DNA of 54,366 nucleotides from Brachybacterium tyrofermentans (GTDB lineage: Bacteria; Actinomycetota; Actinomycetes; Actinomycetales; Dermabacteraceae): the NCBI RefSeq assembly GCF_014897585.1, contig NZ_JABUXW010000028.1, positions 1-54,366 on the forward strand, in the 5' to 3' direction. Position 1 is the first letter of the stretch, and every line of letters begins with the position of its first letter. Positions 1-9,393 of the stretch are shown here, piece by piece. Position numbers and translations under genes: made by a program. The notes beneath the pieces were generated by a model, which was not told where the DNA came from, searched no databases, and was given only the letters and a program-made list of their open reading frames with translations.

Positions 1-115
<115 letters not shown>

Positions 116-119
<4 letters not shown>

Positions 120-835
120 CTGCGGAGTCCGGGACGCCTCCCGAGCCCCAGCCATCCCCCGAGTCCCCGCTGACCCCCGAGCCCCAACTGGCCTCCGAGA
201 TCCCGTCGGCCTCCGAGCGCGTGGTCGGCGTCGGCCCGCACCCGCGCCCGTGGCCGGAGGGCGACCACTTCGATCCCGAGCTCCTGGCCGCCGGCGACCG
301 GCGCAACGTCGAGGACCATTTCCGGTACTGGCGGCGCGAGGCGATCATCGCCGAGCTCGACACCCATCGCCATGAGCTGCATGTCGCGATCGAGAACCTC
401 GAGCACGACGCGAACATCGGCTCGGTGGTGCGCACGGCGAACGCCTTCGCGGTGGGGGCGTTCCACATCGTCGGCCGACGTCGCTGGAACCGGCGCGGCG
501 CGATGGTCACCGACCGCTACCAGCACGAGATCCACCATCCCGACGCCGCGCATCTCATCGCATGGGCCCGGGAGCAGGGGCGACCCCTCGTGGTGATCGA
601 TCTGGTGCCCGGGGCGATGCCCCTGGAGCGCACGGCGCTGCCTCGCAACGCCCTGCTGGTGGTGGGCCAGGAGGGCCCCGGAGTGAGCGCCGAGATCCTG
701 GACGCCGCGGACCTCGTCGTGGGCATCACCCAGTTCGGATCCACGCGGTCGATCAACGTGGCCGCGGCGGCGGCGATCGCGATGCACAGCTGGATCCTGC
801 AGCACGCGGAGATCCCCGACCTGCCCCTGCGCTGA
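116..835 (+). CDS. SpoU/TrmH-family RNA 2'-O-methyltransferase
   Basis: The 239-residue protein should transfer a methyl group from S-adenosylmethionine to a ribose 2'-OH in tRNA or rRNA. All three SpoU motifs are visible in the C-terminal half: NIGSVVRTANAF, VGQEGPGVS and STRSINVAAAAAIAMHSW, which form the trefoil-knot cofactor site. The first 70 or so residues are Pro/Glu-rich and probably disordered. The GTG start at 116 was chosen because it overlaps the upstream stop. fba follows 136 bp downstream on the same strand. The exact RNA target cannot be read from the sequence. Confidence 0.88.
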
Positions 836-971
836 GGGCGGTGTCCGCCAGGGACCTCCGACCGGTGGTCGCCCAGCGCACTGTGGAACAATGGGCACGA
901 TCGAACGACCCTGCGCGGCAACTCCACGCCGCCGGTCGTCTCAGACCCTCTTCAGCGAAGGAGAATGCCCC

Positions 972-1997
<1,026 letters not shown>

Positions 1998-2070
1998 GCA
2001 GTCGTGAGCTGAGCTGCCGCTGAGCAGCACTGGTCAGCGCGCGGGTCACTGCGCAGGCCGCACGACACAG

Positions 2071-2098
2071 GAACCCCGGAGCTTCGGCTCCGGGGTTC
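2071..2098 (+). terminator. GC-rich UUCG hairpin after fbaA
   Basis: A perfect 12-bp stem (GAACCCCGGAGC paired with GCTCCGGGGTTC) encloses a TTCG tetraloop 73 nt after the fbaA stop. There is no strong T tract, as is usual in high-GC actinobacteria. It lies between convergent genes and could act in both directions. A second small hairpin (GGGGGCG-T-CGCCCCC) follows at 2109-2123. Confidence 0.8.
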
Positions 2099-2143
2099 TG
2101 TCGTTCCTGGGGGCGTCGCCCCCGGGCCGATGACGACGGGAGC

Positions 2144-2157
2144 TGGCTATATAGCCA
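2144..2157. promoter_or_regulatory. AT-rich 14-bp perfect palindrome
   Basis: TGGCTATATAGCCA is a perfect palindrome in the otherwise GC-rich gap between fbaA and the convergent DUF2516 gene. No start codon it could control was found on either strand, so it may be an unrelated protein-binding site or chance. Confidence 0.25.
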
Positions 2158-2216
2158 CCTCGCGTCACCATCAGCCCGCCGACGACACAGCCCCGGACGT
2201 CGCCACCTGCTGCAGT

Positions 2217-2342
2217 GGGTCGGCTCAGCTATGCAACGGGTCGGCTCAGCTATGCAACGGGTCGGCTCAGCTATGCAGCGGGTCGGCCCAGCTATGCAGC
2301 GGGTCGGCTCAGCGGTGCAGCGGCTCGACTCACCAGCGGTTG
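2217..2342. repeat. 21-bp tandem repeat array
   Basis: Four units at 2217, 2238, 2259 and 2280 are almost identical to GGGTCGGCTCAGCTATGCA plus two bases. A fifth at 2301 is degenerate in its second half, and a sixth from 2322 is poorer. The array reaches the last codons of the DUF2516 gene on the minus strand. It is open in two plus-strand frames, but only because 21 is divisible by three; no gene was recognised there. Confidence 0.85.
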
Positions 2343-2650
2343 CCGGCGGCGCGCCCCATGACTCGCTTCAGGGCGGGCAGCACATCGGCGAGGAAGACGC
2401 CGGCGATCACGATCCCGATGAGCATGAACAGCATCGACGTGCCGCCGCGGCCGATGGGATAGGGCAGCGAGAGGAAGCCGAGCAGCATGGCCACGCCCGT
2501 GAGGACGCACCAGAACACCTTGGTGCGCTTGCTCGCGGCGACGTAGGCGTCGGCGCGGAAGCGCAGGGCGTTCACGAACGCCCAGACCTCCACAGCCAGC
2601 AGGGCCAGGGAGAGCACGAGGAAGATCCACATCTGGATGACAGCGACCAT
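2330..2650 (-). CDS. DUF2516 family small membrane protein
   Basis: The 106-residue protein has three hydrophobic segments: an N-terminal helix starting at residue 3, one around residues 45-62 and one around 72-90. Between the first two is the conserved-looking FVNALRFRADAYVAASKRTK stretch typical of the actinobacterial DUF2516 family, whose function is unknown to me. The C-terminus (GRAAGNRW) runs into the 21-bp repeat array, so its last residues may vary between strains. It is last in a co-directional minus-strand run, 66 bp after the FUSC gene. Confidence 0.75.
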   Translation of the reverse strand: MVAVIQMWIFLVLSLALLAVEVWAFVNALRFRADAYVAASKRTKVFWCVLTGVAMLLGFLSLPYPIGRGGTSMLFMLIGIVIAGVFLADVLPALKRVMGRAAGNRW

Positions 2651-2678
2651 CGGATCAGGATACGGGGGCCGGCTGGGC

Positions 2679-2713
2679 GGATCCCGGATCCCGGATCCCG
2701 GATCCCGGATCCC
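2679..2713. repeat. heptanucleotide repeat (GGATCCC)5
   Basis: Five exact copies of GGATCCC followed by GGATCAG, in which the stop codon of the FUSC gene lies (TGA on the minus strand, 2719-2717). The array fills the gap between the FUSC and DUF2516 genes. Confidence 0.92.
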
Positions 2714-2716
2714 GGA

Positions 2717-4006
2717 TCAGCGTCGGCGGTCCGGATCCGAGCGGTCCGAGATCAGCAGCTCGATCGCCTCGGTGGTGGCCGGCGGCTCCAGGGCTCGCAT
2801 CTCCTGCGTCATCGGCCTCGGACCGATCGCATCGCCATCGGCGGCGACGACCAGGCTCGGCAGGAACTGTTTGGCCTCGACGGAGGTCAGACCGGTCGCC
2901 TGCAGCAGGTCGATCGCGAGGGAGCGCAGCTGGATCGCCAGGGTCACGCCCTCGAAGTGCCCGGCGCGGCCGGGCCGGACGCCCTCGTCGTTGCGCAGGA
3001 GCATCTCCGGAGTCAGGTACGAGCAGAACAGGCGCAGCTTGCGGCGTGCCGTGGTGAAGTCGACCTCGTCGTGCGCGACCGCGGCGGCCAGCTCCGTGAC
3101 GGCATCGCGTGCGGCCAGCAGCGCATCGGCCAGCGTGGAGTGCGCATCCCCGTGCACGGCATCGAGGAACTCGGTCTCCCGTCGGGCGATCACCCGCATG
3201 TTGCGCATCGCCCGGTCGGAGCCGATCAGCAGGTGCTCGAGGCGTCCGACGTCGCCGGCATGGCGCAGCCCGGTGGGGGAGAAGGTGGCCATCTCGTTGG
3301 CGACGTCGTTGGCGAGCATCCACTCGTCCGTGTACTTCTGGGAGGTGTCGCGGATCGTCACCAGCGCGGCCTGGGCGACGCCCCGGTCGCCGCTGCGCGC
3401 GGCCAGGGCCAGCGAGACGAGGGTGTCCTCGAGCTCCTGGTAGAAGGAGATCGCGGCGCGGCTCTGCAGGCGCCGGGGGTCCCCGGAGAGCAGCAGGTGG
3501 ATGATGATCGCGACCACCACACCGGTGACCGCATCCAGCACCCGGCCGCCCGGGGTCATCCCCGGCGTGATGGGCATGATCATCACCAGCAGCGACTGGA
3601 TGGCGGTCTGGAAGCCGAAGAGATTCGACTTGTCGATGAAGCGTGCCGTCATCCCGGCGCAGAACACGACCACGAGGATCTGCCAGGTGCCGGATCCGAT
3701 CACGGAGCGGGCGACCTCGCCCAGCAGCACCCCGAACATCACCCCGGAGGCCATCTCGACGATCTTGCGCATCTTCTTCTCGATGCCGAAGCCGATGATG
3801 ATGAAGGCGACGATCGAGGAGAAGAAGGGGAACTCGTGGTTCCAGAGCAGGCCGCTGATCGCATAGGCGAGCGCGGCGGCGACCGCGGCGCGGCCGACGG
3901 TCAGGACGTCATTGCGGCCGCGGCTCAGGCCGGTGCTGAACCAGCCGACGACCGCGCCGCGGGCCCGCTCGAGCCGTGACGGGTGGGAGGCGCTGCTCGG
4001 GCTCAT
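2717..4006 (-). CDS. FUSC family (aromatic acid exporter-like) membrane protein
   Basis: The 429-residue protein has a hydrophobic N-terminal half with about five to six membrane segments between residues 35 and 170 (for example SSIVAFIIIGFGI and ILVVVFCAGMTARF). A long soluble helical region follows from about residue 175, with EKKMRKIVEMASG in the loop between helices. This layout fits the fusaric acid resistance/aromatic acid exporter superfamily; the substrate is unknown. The start ATG (4006-4004) overlaps the stop of the upstream gene by ATGA, indicating translational coupling. Confidence 0.75.
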   Translation of the reverse strand: MSPSSASHPSRLERARGAVVGWFSTGLSRGRNDVLTVGRAAVAAALAYAISGLLWNHEFPFFSSIVAFIIIGFGIEKKMRKIVEMASGVMFGVLLGEVARSVIGSGTWQILVVVFCAGMTARFIDKSNLFGFQTAIQSLLVMIMPITPGMTPGGRVLDAVTGVVVAIIIHLLLSGDPRRLQSRAAISFYQELEDTLVSLALAARSGDRGVAQAALVTIRDTSQKYTDEWMLANDVANEMATFSPTGLRHAGDVGRLEHLLIGSDRAMRNMRVIARRETEFLDAVHGDAHSTLADALLAARDAVTELAAAVAHDEVDFTTARRKLRLFCSYLTPEMLLRNDEGVRPGRAGHFEGVTLAIQLRSLAIDLLQATGLTSVEAKQFLPSLVVAADGDAIGPRPMTQEMRALEPPATTEAIELLISDRSDPDRRR

Positions 4007-4446
4007 CGCCGCACCGGATCCTCGAGCCGCATCTGCAGCAGGTCCTCGAGGTTGAAGGTGTCGCCGTCGCGTGCACCGCGACCTACCACCAGCGGTGCGA
4101 GGGTCGGCTCGGGGGAGGAGCCCTGCAGCCGTGCCCGCAGCCCGCCCTCGACCCGCATCACGTAGTACCGGCCCTCGGCGTCCACGGCCAGCGACTGGTC
4201 CTGCTTGAGGTACCAGCCCTCGAGCGCGGTGCGGATGCTGCCGGAGCCGGTGTAGGGCTTCGCGCGCAGCGGGATCGGGGCGATGCCGGCCGCGCGGAAC
4301 TGCTCGATCGCCGCTCGGATGATCGCGGTGGCCTTCTTGTGCTCGGCCTGCCGGGCGGCGTGCAGCGCTCGCTCCTTGACCGCGAACACCTCCTGCCGGT
4401 GTCGGGTCCAGTCCTGCTGGTCGCCCTGTGCATTCATGCGATCCAT
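4003..4446 (-). CDS. conserved hypothetical soluble protein
   Basis: This encodes about 147 residues if translation starts at MDRMNAQGDQQDW; a start three codons later is equally possible and neither has a strong ribosome binding site. An upstream in-frame ATG at 4521 would add 25 unremarkable residues. There are no membrane segments. A helical, charged N-terminal part rich in Lys, Arg and Glu precedes a predicted beta-strand part (GRYYVMRVEGGLRARL) and a C-terminus ending EDLLQMRLEDPVRR. I do not recognise the family. It sits between YgfZ and FUSC in a minus-strand run and overlaps the FUSC start by four bases. Confidence 0.7.
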   Translation of the reverse strand: MDRMNAQGDQQDWTRHRQEVFAVKERALHAARQAEHKKATAIIRAAIEQFRAAGIAPIPLRAKPYTGSGSIRTALEGWYLKQDQSLAVDAEGRYYVMRVEGGLRARLQGSSPEPTLAPLVVGRGARDGDTFNLEDLLQMRLEDPVRR

Positions 4447-4534
4447 TGTTCCAGGTCCGCGTGACGAGCGCTCGGGGAAGCCGTGGCCGGGCCGTGCGAA
4501 TCCTGTGGTGGGGACGTGCACGCGCCGGAAGATG

Positions 4535-5677
4535 TCAGCGTCCCGGCGTGGCTCCGAGCTTGGCGGTGGCCGGGCGTTCGCCGTGGTCGCGCTGGACCAC
4601 GATCGGCTCCTGGGAGGCGTCGAGCCAGATCGACGCCTCGTCCTGGTCGTCGGACGCGCCGATCACGACCTGCACCGACAGGGCCGCATCCAGCGGGACC
4701 GCGCGGCGCACCACGGCGAGGGCGATCGGGCCGAGGTCCGCATGCAGCGCCGCGGAGGTGACGGTGCCGACGAGCTTGCCGTCGGACCCACCCAGGCGCA
4801 CCTCTCCGCCCGGCGCGGCGGGCACGTCCCGGGAGCCGTCGAGGTGCAGCATCACCAGGCGGCGTGGCGGCTGCCCGAGGTTCAGGACCTTCGCGACGGT
4901 CTCCTGCCCCCGGTAGCAGCCCTTGGTGGTGTGCACGGTGGTGCGCAGCAGATCCAGCTCATGGGGGATGGTGCGCTCGTCGACCTCACGGGTCGCACGG
5001 GCGCGATGATCGGCGATCCGCAGCGCCTCCCAGGAGCTCATCCCGGCCAGGTGCTCTGCGCGCCACGGCAGCCCGGGCAGGAACTCGGCCTCGAGCACGG
5101 TCAGCACGGCGCCGACGGGATCCTCCGGATCCGGGCCGTACGCCACGCCGCCCGGGGCGACCTGCGGCCAGGCCTCGGACCAAACGGCGACGGGATCGGG
5201 AAGGCCGAGCTCGGGAAGCACCTCGGCGGCGGGTGCCAGGGCGCCGAGGACGCGCAGGTCATCACGGTCGATCAGCTCGACGCGCGCCGCGAAGCGCATC
5301 ATCTCCAGGTAGGTGCGCAGGCCGGCGCGCCGCCCGGCGTCCAGCACCAGCAGCAGGGCGTCCTCGTCGAGGACGACCGCCGAGGCGAGGTGCTCGACGC
5401 GACCCTGCGGGGACAGCACGGCGAGACTCGAGGACGAGCCGACGGGGGTCCCGGCCAGAACCTGCGAGGTGATCGTGGTCATCCAGGAGCGGGCATCCGC
5501 TCCCCGCACCTCGAGCACCTCGAACTGGCCCAGGTCGACGACCGCCCGGTGATCCAGCAGGCGGCGCTGCTCCCGCAGCGGCGCACCGTAATGGGCGGGG
5601 ACGGCGGCATCGGGGCCCTTGCCGAGCACGGCCCCCGCGCTCAGAAGACGGGGAAGGGGTGAGGACGGATCAGGCAC
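4535..5677 (-). CDS. ygfZ: YgfZ/GcvT-type folate-binding protein (iron-sulfur cluster repair)
   Basis: The 380-residue protein carries the YgfZ signature KGCYRGQETVAKVLN in the middle of the sequence, a motif required in the family for tetrahydrofolate-dependent support of Fe-S enzymes. The fold resembles the T protein of glycine cleavage, but no other gcv gene is nearby. The ATG start overlaps the end of the upstream FABP gene by 8 bp. This FABP-YgfZ pairing is, as I recall, common in actinobacteria. Confidence 0.88.
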   Translation of the reverse strand: MPDPSSPLPRLLSAGAVLGKGPDAAVPAHYGAPLREQRRLLDHRAVVDLGQFEVLEVRGADARSWMTTITSQVLAGTPVGSSSSLAVLSPQGRVEHLASAVVLDEDALLLVLDAGRRAGLRTYLEMMRFAARVELIDRDDLRVLGALAPAAEVLPELGLPDPVAVWSEAWPQVAPGGVAYGPDPEDPVGAVLTVLEAEFLPGLPWRAEHLAGMSSWEALRIADHRARATREVDERTIPHELDLLRTTVHTTKGCYRGQETVAKVLNLGQPPRRLVMLHLDGSRDVPAAPGGEVRLGGSDGKLVGTVTSAALHADLGPIALAVVRRAVPLDAALSVQVVIGASDDQDEASIWLDASQEPIVVQRDHGERPATAKLGATPGR

Positions 5678-6302
5678 GGTTCAGCTCCACGGAGAGGTAG
5701 GGGGCCATGGTCGACCCCTCGGTGTCGGTGGCGGGGACCCGGTGCTCCCACAGCCACATGAGGCGACCGTTGATGTACCCGAACATCCGGGTGTCGGTGA
5801 CCTCGGCGCCCTCCTGCGCGGCACGGGCGAGCTGGATGCGTGGTCCACGGACCTCGCCGGCCCAGCTCTCCTCGGCGCCGTCGCTGCGCTCGAAGCGCGC
5901 CTGCAGCGCATGGGACACGAAGGCGGCCGGGTCGCCGGGCTTGGCGGCACGCGCCGCGGCGAGGTCCTGACCGGGGACGGCGTCGCCGACGGACCAGATG
6001 CCGTCCTCGCGCATCAGCAGCGTGCGCTCGCCGGATCCCGCGGGGGCGGGCGCAGCGGCGTCGTCCCGGGCGAAAGCGCTGGTGGGCGGCAACGGTGCGG
6101 GGTCGTCGACCTCGTGGATCGTGGACCGCCAGGCCAGGGTGCCGTCCTCACGGGCGGTGCAGACCAGCTGCTGTTCGATGCGACGGTCGGGAACGTCCGT
6201 GTCCCCGGGGCGATGCACCGCACCCTCACCCGTCCAGGTGCCCACCAGCCAGGCCAGCGGGTACAGCGATTCAGGGAGCGAGGTGTCGAGCGAGATGGGC
6301 AT
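5670..6302 (-). CDS. FABP/nitrobindin-like heme-binding beta-barrel protein (DUF1794)
   Basis: The 210-residue protein starts its domain with PLAWLVGTWTGEGAV, the GTWxGxG opening of the nitrobindin/THAP4-like ten-stranded barrel, and ends with GRLMWLWEHRV, typical of the family. Characterised relatives bind ferric heme and isomerise peroxynitrite; whether this one does is inference. A stretch from about residue 75 to 95 (ARDDAAAPAPAGSGERT) looks like a disordered insertion between strands. The gene is upstream of and overlaps ygfZ. It has no strong ribosome binding site and may be read through from the 33-residue ORF before it. Confidence 0.8.
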   Translation of the reverse strand: MPISLDTSLPESLYPLAWLVGTWTGEGAVHRPGDTDVPDRRIEQQLVCTAREDGTLAWRSTIHEVDDPAPLPPTSAFARDDAAAPAPAGSGERTLLMREDGIWSVGDAVPGQDLAAARAAKPGDPAAFVSHALQARFERSDGAEESWAGEVRGPRIQLARAAQEGAEVTDTRMFGYINGRLMWLWEHRVPATDTEGSTMAPYLSVELNRA

Positions 6303-6319
6303 GGGGGCTGCTCAGACGA

Positions 6320-6421
6320 TCAGCGGTTGAACAGGCGGGTGAGCACGAGGATGGCGAAGGCCAGGGTTCCGAGGCCCACCAGGACCACCAGTGCGATGAA
6401 GAACAGGGAGAGAGCGCTCAT
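6320..6421 (-). CDS. 33-residue single-pass membrane peptide
   Basis: The ORF reads MSALSLFFIALVVLVGLG, continues TLAFAILVLTRLFNR and stops. It is one long hydrophobic helix followed by a positive end, suggesting an inner-membrane peptide with the C-terminus inside. It ends 17 bp before the FABP gene on the same strand. No Shine-Dalgarno is present, but TAGACT lies 6 nt before the ATG, the spacing expected for a leaderless transcript. Function unknown. Confidence 0.55.
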   Translation of the reverse strand: MSALSLFFIALVVLVGLGTLAFAILVLTRLFNR

Positions 6422-6478
6422 ACCCGGAGTCTATCGCCCCGGATCGACCCGTGAGGCATGGGTGGTGACCGGCACAGA

Positions 6479-7228
6479 TCAGGGGATGAGGATCACGGCG
6501 AGGTGGGCGACCACGCCGATCGTCGCCACGGGGACGGCACCCACCGCCAGTGACGGAAGCGGTTCCTTCGCGACGAGCGAGGAGCCGACGAGGAGCTGTG
6601 TGCAGGCGGCACCGATCGCGGTCAGGAGCCCGGCACCGATCGCGATCGGCAGCGCGATCCCGGTCAGGCTCGTGGCGAGCAGGGCGGTGATGCCGGTGCC
6701 GGCGGCGAGGGCGACCACGAAGCGCAGCGTGGCCGGCATGGGGGCGATGTTGAGCAGGAGCGTCGCCGCCAGACCCGCGGTGATCGACGCGACCAGGCCC
6801 TCGCGGCCCAGCTGGACGGCCTCCACCTGGGCGATGACCCAGCAGGCCGCGGTGCCGGTGAGGAACACGCCGGCGACCGTCCCGGTGAGGGAGGCCGTGA
6901 GCTCACGACGATCCGCGCGGAGCATCTGCTGGACGAACGCCGCGAACACGCCGATGGCGCAGACCATCAGGATCCCGGACACGGGCGTGAAGCGCTCAGG
7001 GGCGGAGACGGCGACGGCGGCGCCCGCGATCCCGACCGTGGTGATCACGATCCGTGTGCCGAGGGCGGAGGGAAGCTCCAGGAGATTGGGCCAGCCGATG
7101 CCCGCCAGCAGAGCGATCGCCCCGACGGCGATGCCCATCAGGACGGGCGAGGCGGGGCCGGTGAGGGAGACCAGGGTCAGCAGGAGCGCGAGAGCGGCGC
7201 TGAGCGGGGCGCGCTCGGGAGCGGTCAT
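6479..7228 (-). CDS. polytopic membrane protein, unknown function
   Basis: The 249 residues are almost entirely hydrophobic, with about eight predicted membrane segments and very short loops; the only charged loop is around QQMLRADRRELTAS in the middle. The ATG at 7228 has a clear ribosome binding site (GGGAGG). The two halves look loosely similar in Ala/Gly/Leu/Val-rich pattern, but no family motif was recognised. It is divergent from mshD. Confidence 0.6.
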   Translation of the reverse strand: MTAPERAPLSAALALLLTLVSLTGPASPVLMGIAVGAIALLAGIGWPNLLELPSALGTRIVITTVGIAGAAVAVSAPERFTPVSGILMVCAIGVFAAFVQQMLRADRRELTASLTGTVAGVFLTGTAACWVIAQVEAVQLGREGLVASITAGLAATLLLNIAPMPATLRFVVALAAGTGITALLATSLTGIALPIAIGAGLLTAIGAACTQLLVGSSLVAKEPLPSLAVGAVPVATIGVVAHLAVILIP

Positions 7229-7366
7229 GATGCCTCCCTCGCACTCGGTTCCGGTCTCTTCGCAGTCGCCGACGAGCGTGGTCGGACGGGCGCTACAGTG
7301 TCAGTCTACGAGTGCCCGCAGGCAGGGGCATACTCGGCACCTCGTTCTGATGCTCGGAAGGACCTC

Positions 7367-8302
7367 ATGATCACGACGGCTGCCTTGTCGCAGACCCACC
7401 GCGACGCGGCCCGTGACCTGCTCGATACGGTCACCGCCCACGATGGAGTCGCCCCTCTGGATGAAGCGGCACGACTCGCTGTCGCCGGGGGAGACGCACA
7501 CCATCTCCTCCTCGAGCACGAGCCGACGGGGGAGGCCGACGGCGATCGGCTGCTCGGCTACGCGAGCGTGCTGACCGACGGCACGGTCCAGGGCATGGTC
7601 CATCCCGCGCACCGCCGACGCGGGCACGGCACCGCGCTGCTGCAGGCGGCCCTCGACCTGCACGACGAGCCCGGCGTGTGGGCACACGGTGCGCTCGAGG
7701 GGTCCCTCGCGTTCCTCGCCGCCGCCGGTCTCCAGGAGACCCGTCGGCTGCTGACTTTGCACCGCCCGCTCGACGCCGATCATCCCCTCGCTCCGGTTCC
7801 CGCGCCGCGGCTCGAGGGGCTGCACCTGGATGCCTTCGACGCGGACCGGGACGCGGACCGCTGGGTCCAGGTCAATGCTCTCGCCTTCGCCGACCATCCC
7901 GAGCAGGGCGCCCTGACCCGCGCCGATCTGGACCAGCGCATGGCCGAGCCCTGGTTCGACGCCCAGGACATGGTGGTGGCGCGCTACGAGGGAGAGCTGG
8001 TCGGCTTCGTCTGGATCAAGCGCGAGGCGCCCGAGCAGGCCGCGAAGGGCGGCGCAGAGCCGACGGATATCCAGCCGTCGGACGCGGAGATCTACGTGGT
8101 CGCGACGGACCCCTCGGTGCAGGGGCAGGGTGTGGCCGGCTTCCTGCTGGCGGCGGCGCTGGAGCGGCTCCGGACCGCCGACGTGCCGGGCGTCGAGCTG
8201 TACGTCGAGGCCGACAACGCCCCGGCGCTGCGCCTGTACGAGAACTGGGGCTTCGTCGTCTCGGGCCGCGACGTGCAGATGCGTCCGACAGGGAAGGGCT
8301 GA
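7367..8302 (+). CDS. mshD: mycothiol synthase (acetyl-CoA:Cys-GlcN-Ins acetyltransferase)
   Basis: Last step of mycothiol biosynthesis: acetylation of the cysteinyl amine of Cys-GlcN-inositol. The 311 residues hold two GNAT domains. The N-terminal domain has VHPAHRRRGHGTALL as its acetyl-CoA loop; the C-terminal one has VVATDPSVQGQGVAGFLL and ends with ADNAPALRLYENWGF. The open frame extends to 7298, but the ATG at 7367 has GGAAGGACC upstream and starts at the domain boundary. TACAGT at 7294-7299 could be its -10 box. The NUDIX gene starts 3 bp after the stop. Confidence 0.92.
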   Translation: MITTAALSQTHRDAARDLLDTVTAHDGVAPLDEAARLAVAGGDAHHLLLEHEPTGEADGDRLLGYASVLTDGTVQGMVHPAHRRRGHGTALLQAALDLHDEPGVWAHGALEGSLAFLAAAGLQETRRLLTLHRPLDADHPLAPVPAPRLEGLHLDAFDADRDADRWVQVNALAFADHPEQGALTRADLDQRMAEPWFDAQDMVVARYEGELVGFVWIKREAPEQAAKGGAEPTDIQPSDAEIYVVATDPSVQGQGVAGFLLAAALERLRTADVPGVELYVEADNAPALRLYENWGFVVSGRDVQMRPTGKG

Positions 8303-8305
8303 TCG

Positions 8306-9250
8306 ATGCGCGTTGCTCCCGGGAAGCCGCCCCCCGTCCTCGCCGCCGGTGCCCTCACCTGGCGCGAGGGGAAGAAGGGCCTCGAGGTGCTGCTGGTGCA
8401 CCGGCCCCGCTACGACGACTGGTCGATCCCCAAGGGGAAGCTCGACAAGGGGGAGACCTTCCCCGAGGCCGCCGTGCGCGAGGTCGTCGAGGAGACGGGG
8501 TACCGGGTGCGTCTGCACCGCCCCCTGCCGGCCGCGGTCTACCTCCTGCCCGACGGTCGCACCAAGATCGTGCAGTACTGGTGCGGCACCGTGCGGGCGA
8601 AGTCGGCCCCCGGCCCCGTGGATGCCCAGGAGATCGACGAGGTGAAGTGGGTCCGTCTGGACGCGGCCGAGAAGCTGCTGACCCGTCAAGGGGACCAGGT
8701 CTGCTTGGCGACCCTGCGTCGTTTCCAGCAGGACGTGGAGCTCGTGACCGTGCCGATCATCGTGCAGCGGCACGGCGCGGCCCGTTCCCGCGCGAAGTGG
8801 CGCAAGGGGGAGGCGAGCCGCCCGCTGAACTCGAAGGGCCGCAAGCAGGCCCTCGCCCTTCCGCCGCTGATCGACGCCTTCGATCCCCGCAGCGTGCTGA
8901 GCAGCCCGTGGGAACGCTGCGTGTCCACCATCGAACCGCTGGCCCGGGTGGAGGGCCTGAAGATCCGCACGAAGGACGAGCTCACCGAGCACGCGCACCA
9001 GGAGCACCCCTCCCGGACCCGTGCCGTGATCGAGCGAGTGCTGCACGAGGGTCGGGGCACCGTGGTGTGCACCCACCGCCCGGTGCTGCCCACGGTGATC
9101 GGTGCCGTACGGGCCGTCGCGCAGGCGAGCGCGGCCCTCGAGCTCCCGAAGTCGAACCCGTTCCTCGCCGCGGGCGAGGCGCTGATGCTGCATACGACGC
9201 CGCAGGGAGCGGTCGTCGCGATCGAACGGCACCTGCCCAACATCGAGTGA
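8306..9250 (+). CDS. mutT1: NUDIX hydrolase fused to histidine phosphatase (MutT1 type)
   Basis: The 314-residue protein has two domains. Residues about 10-145 contain a complete NUDIX box (G44 to G65; GKLDKGETFPEAAVREVVEE). Residues about 150-310 form a histidine phosphatase domain with the RHG triad at 155-157 and a later CTHRPVLP carrying the second histidine. This is the architecture of mycobacterial MutT1, which hydrolyses 8-oxo-dGTP and diadenosine polyphosphates; the substrate here is inferred. It is co-transcribed with mshD, giving a pair with a possible antioxidant role. Confidence 0.88.
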   Translation: MRVAPGKPPPVLAAGALTWREGKKGLEVLLVHRPRYDDWSIPKGKLDKGETFPEAAVREVVEETGYRVRLHRPLPAAVYLLPDGRTKIVQYWCGTVRAKSAPGPVDAQEIDEVKWVRLDAAEKLLTRQGDQVCLATLRRFQQDVELVTVPIIVQRHGAARSRAKWRKGEASRPLNSKGRKQALALPPLIDAFDPRSVLSSPWERCVSTIEPLARVEGLKIRTKDELTEHAHQEHPSRTRAVIERVLHEGRGTVVCTHRPVLPTVIGAVRAVAQASAALELPKSNPFLAAGEALMLHTTPQGAVVAIERHLPNIE

Positions 9251-9346
9251 GCGGTCGCCGCCGCGGCAGGGCGAGGGGACGCCGCAGCGAACGGACGCCG
9301 CGGCGCGAGAACGCGGTGACGTGAGAACGCCGTGACGAAGGCCGAC

Positions 9347-9389
9347 GGACGAGGGACGAGGGACGACGGACGACGGACGAGGGGACGAT
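9347..9389. repeat. heptanucleotide repeat (GGACGAN)6
   Basis: Six copies of GGACGA plus a variable base, with one extra G before the last, immediately upstream of the DUF4190 gene. The final GAGGGGAC within or beside the array is also the only ribosome-binding-like sequence for that gene, so copy number could affect translation. Confidence 0.85.
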
Positions 9390-9393
9390 CAGC

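Noticed and set aside
2231..3979. 582-codon plus-strand frame starting in the 21-bp repeats
   Set aside because: Antisense to the DUF2516 and FUSC genes; translation is Gly/Asp/Gln-rich without domains.
7301..9232. 643-codon open frame on the minus strand opposite mshD and the NUDIX gene
   Set aside because: Composition-driven shadow in high-GC DNA; the plus-strand genes show clear family motifs and ribosome binding sites.
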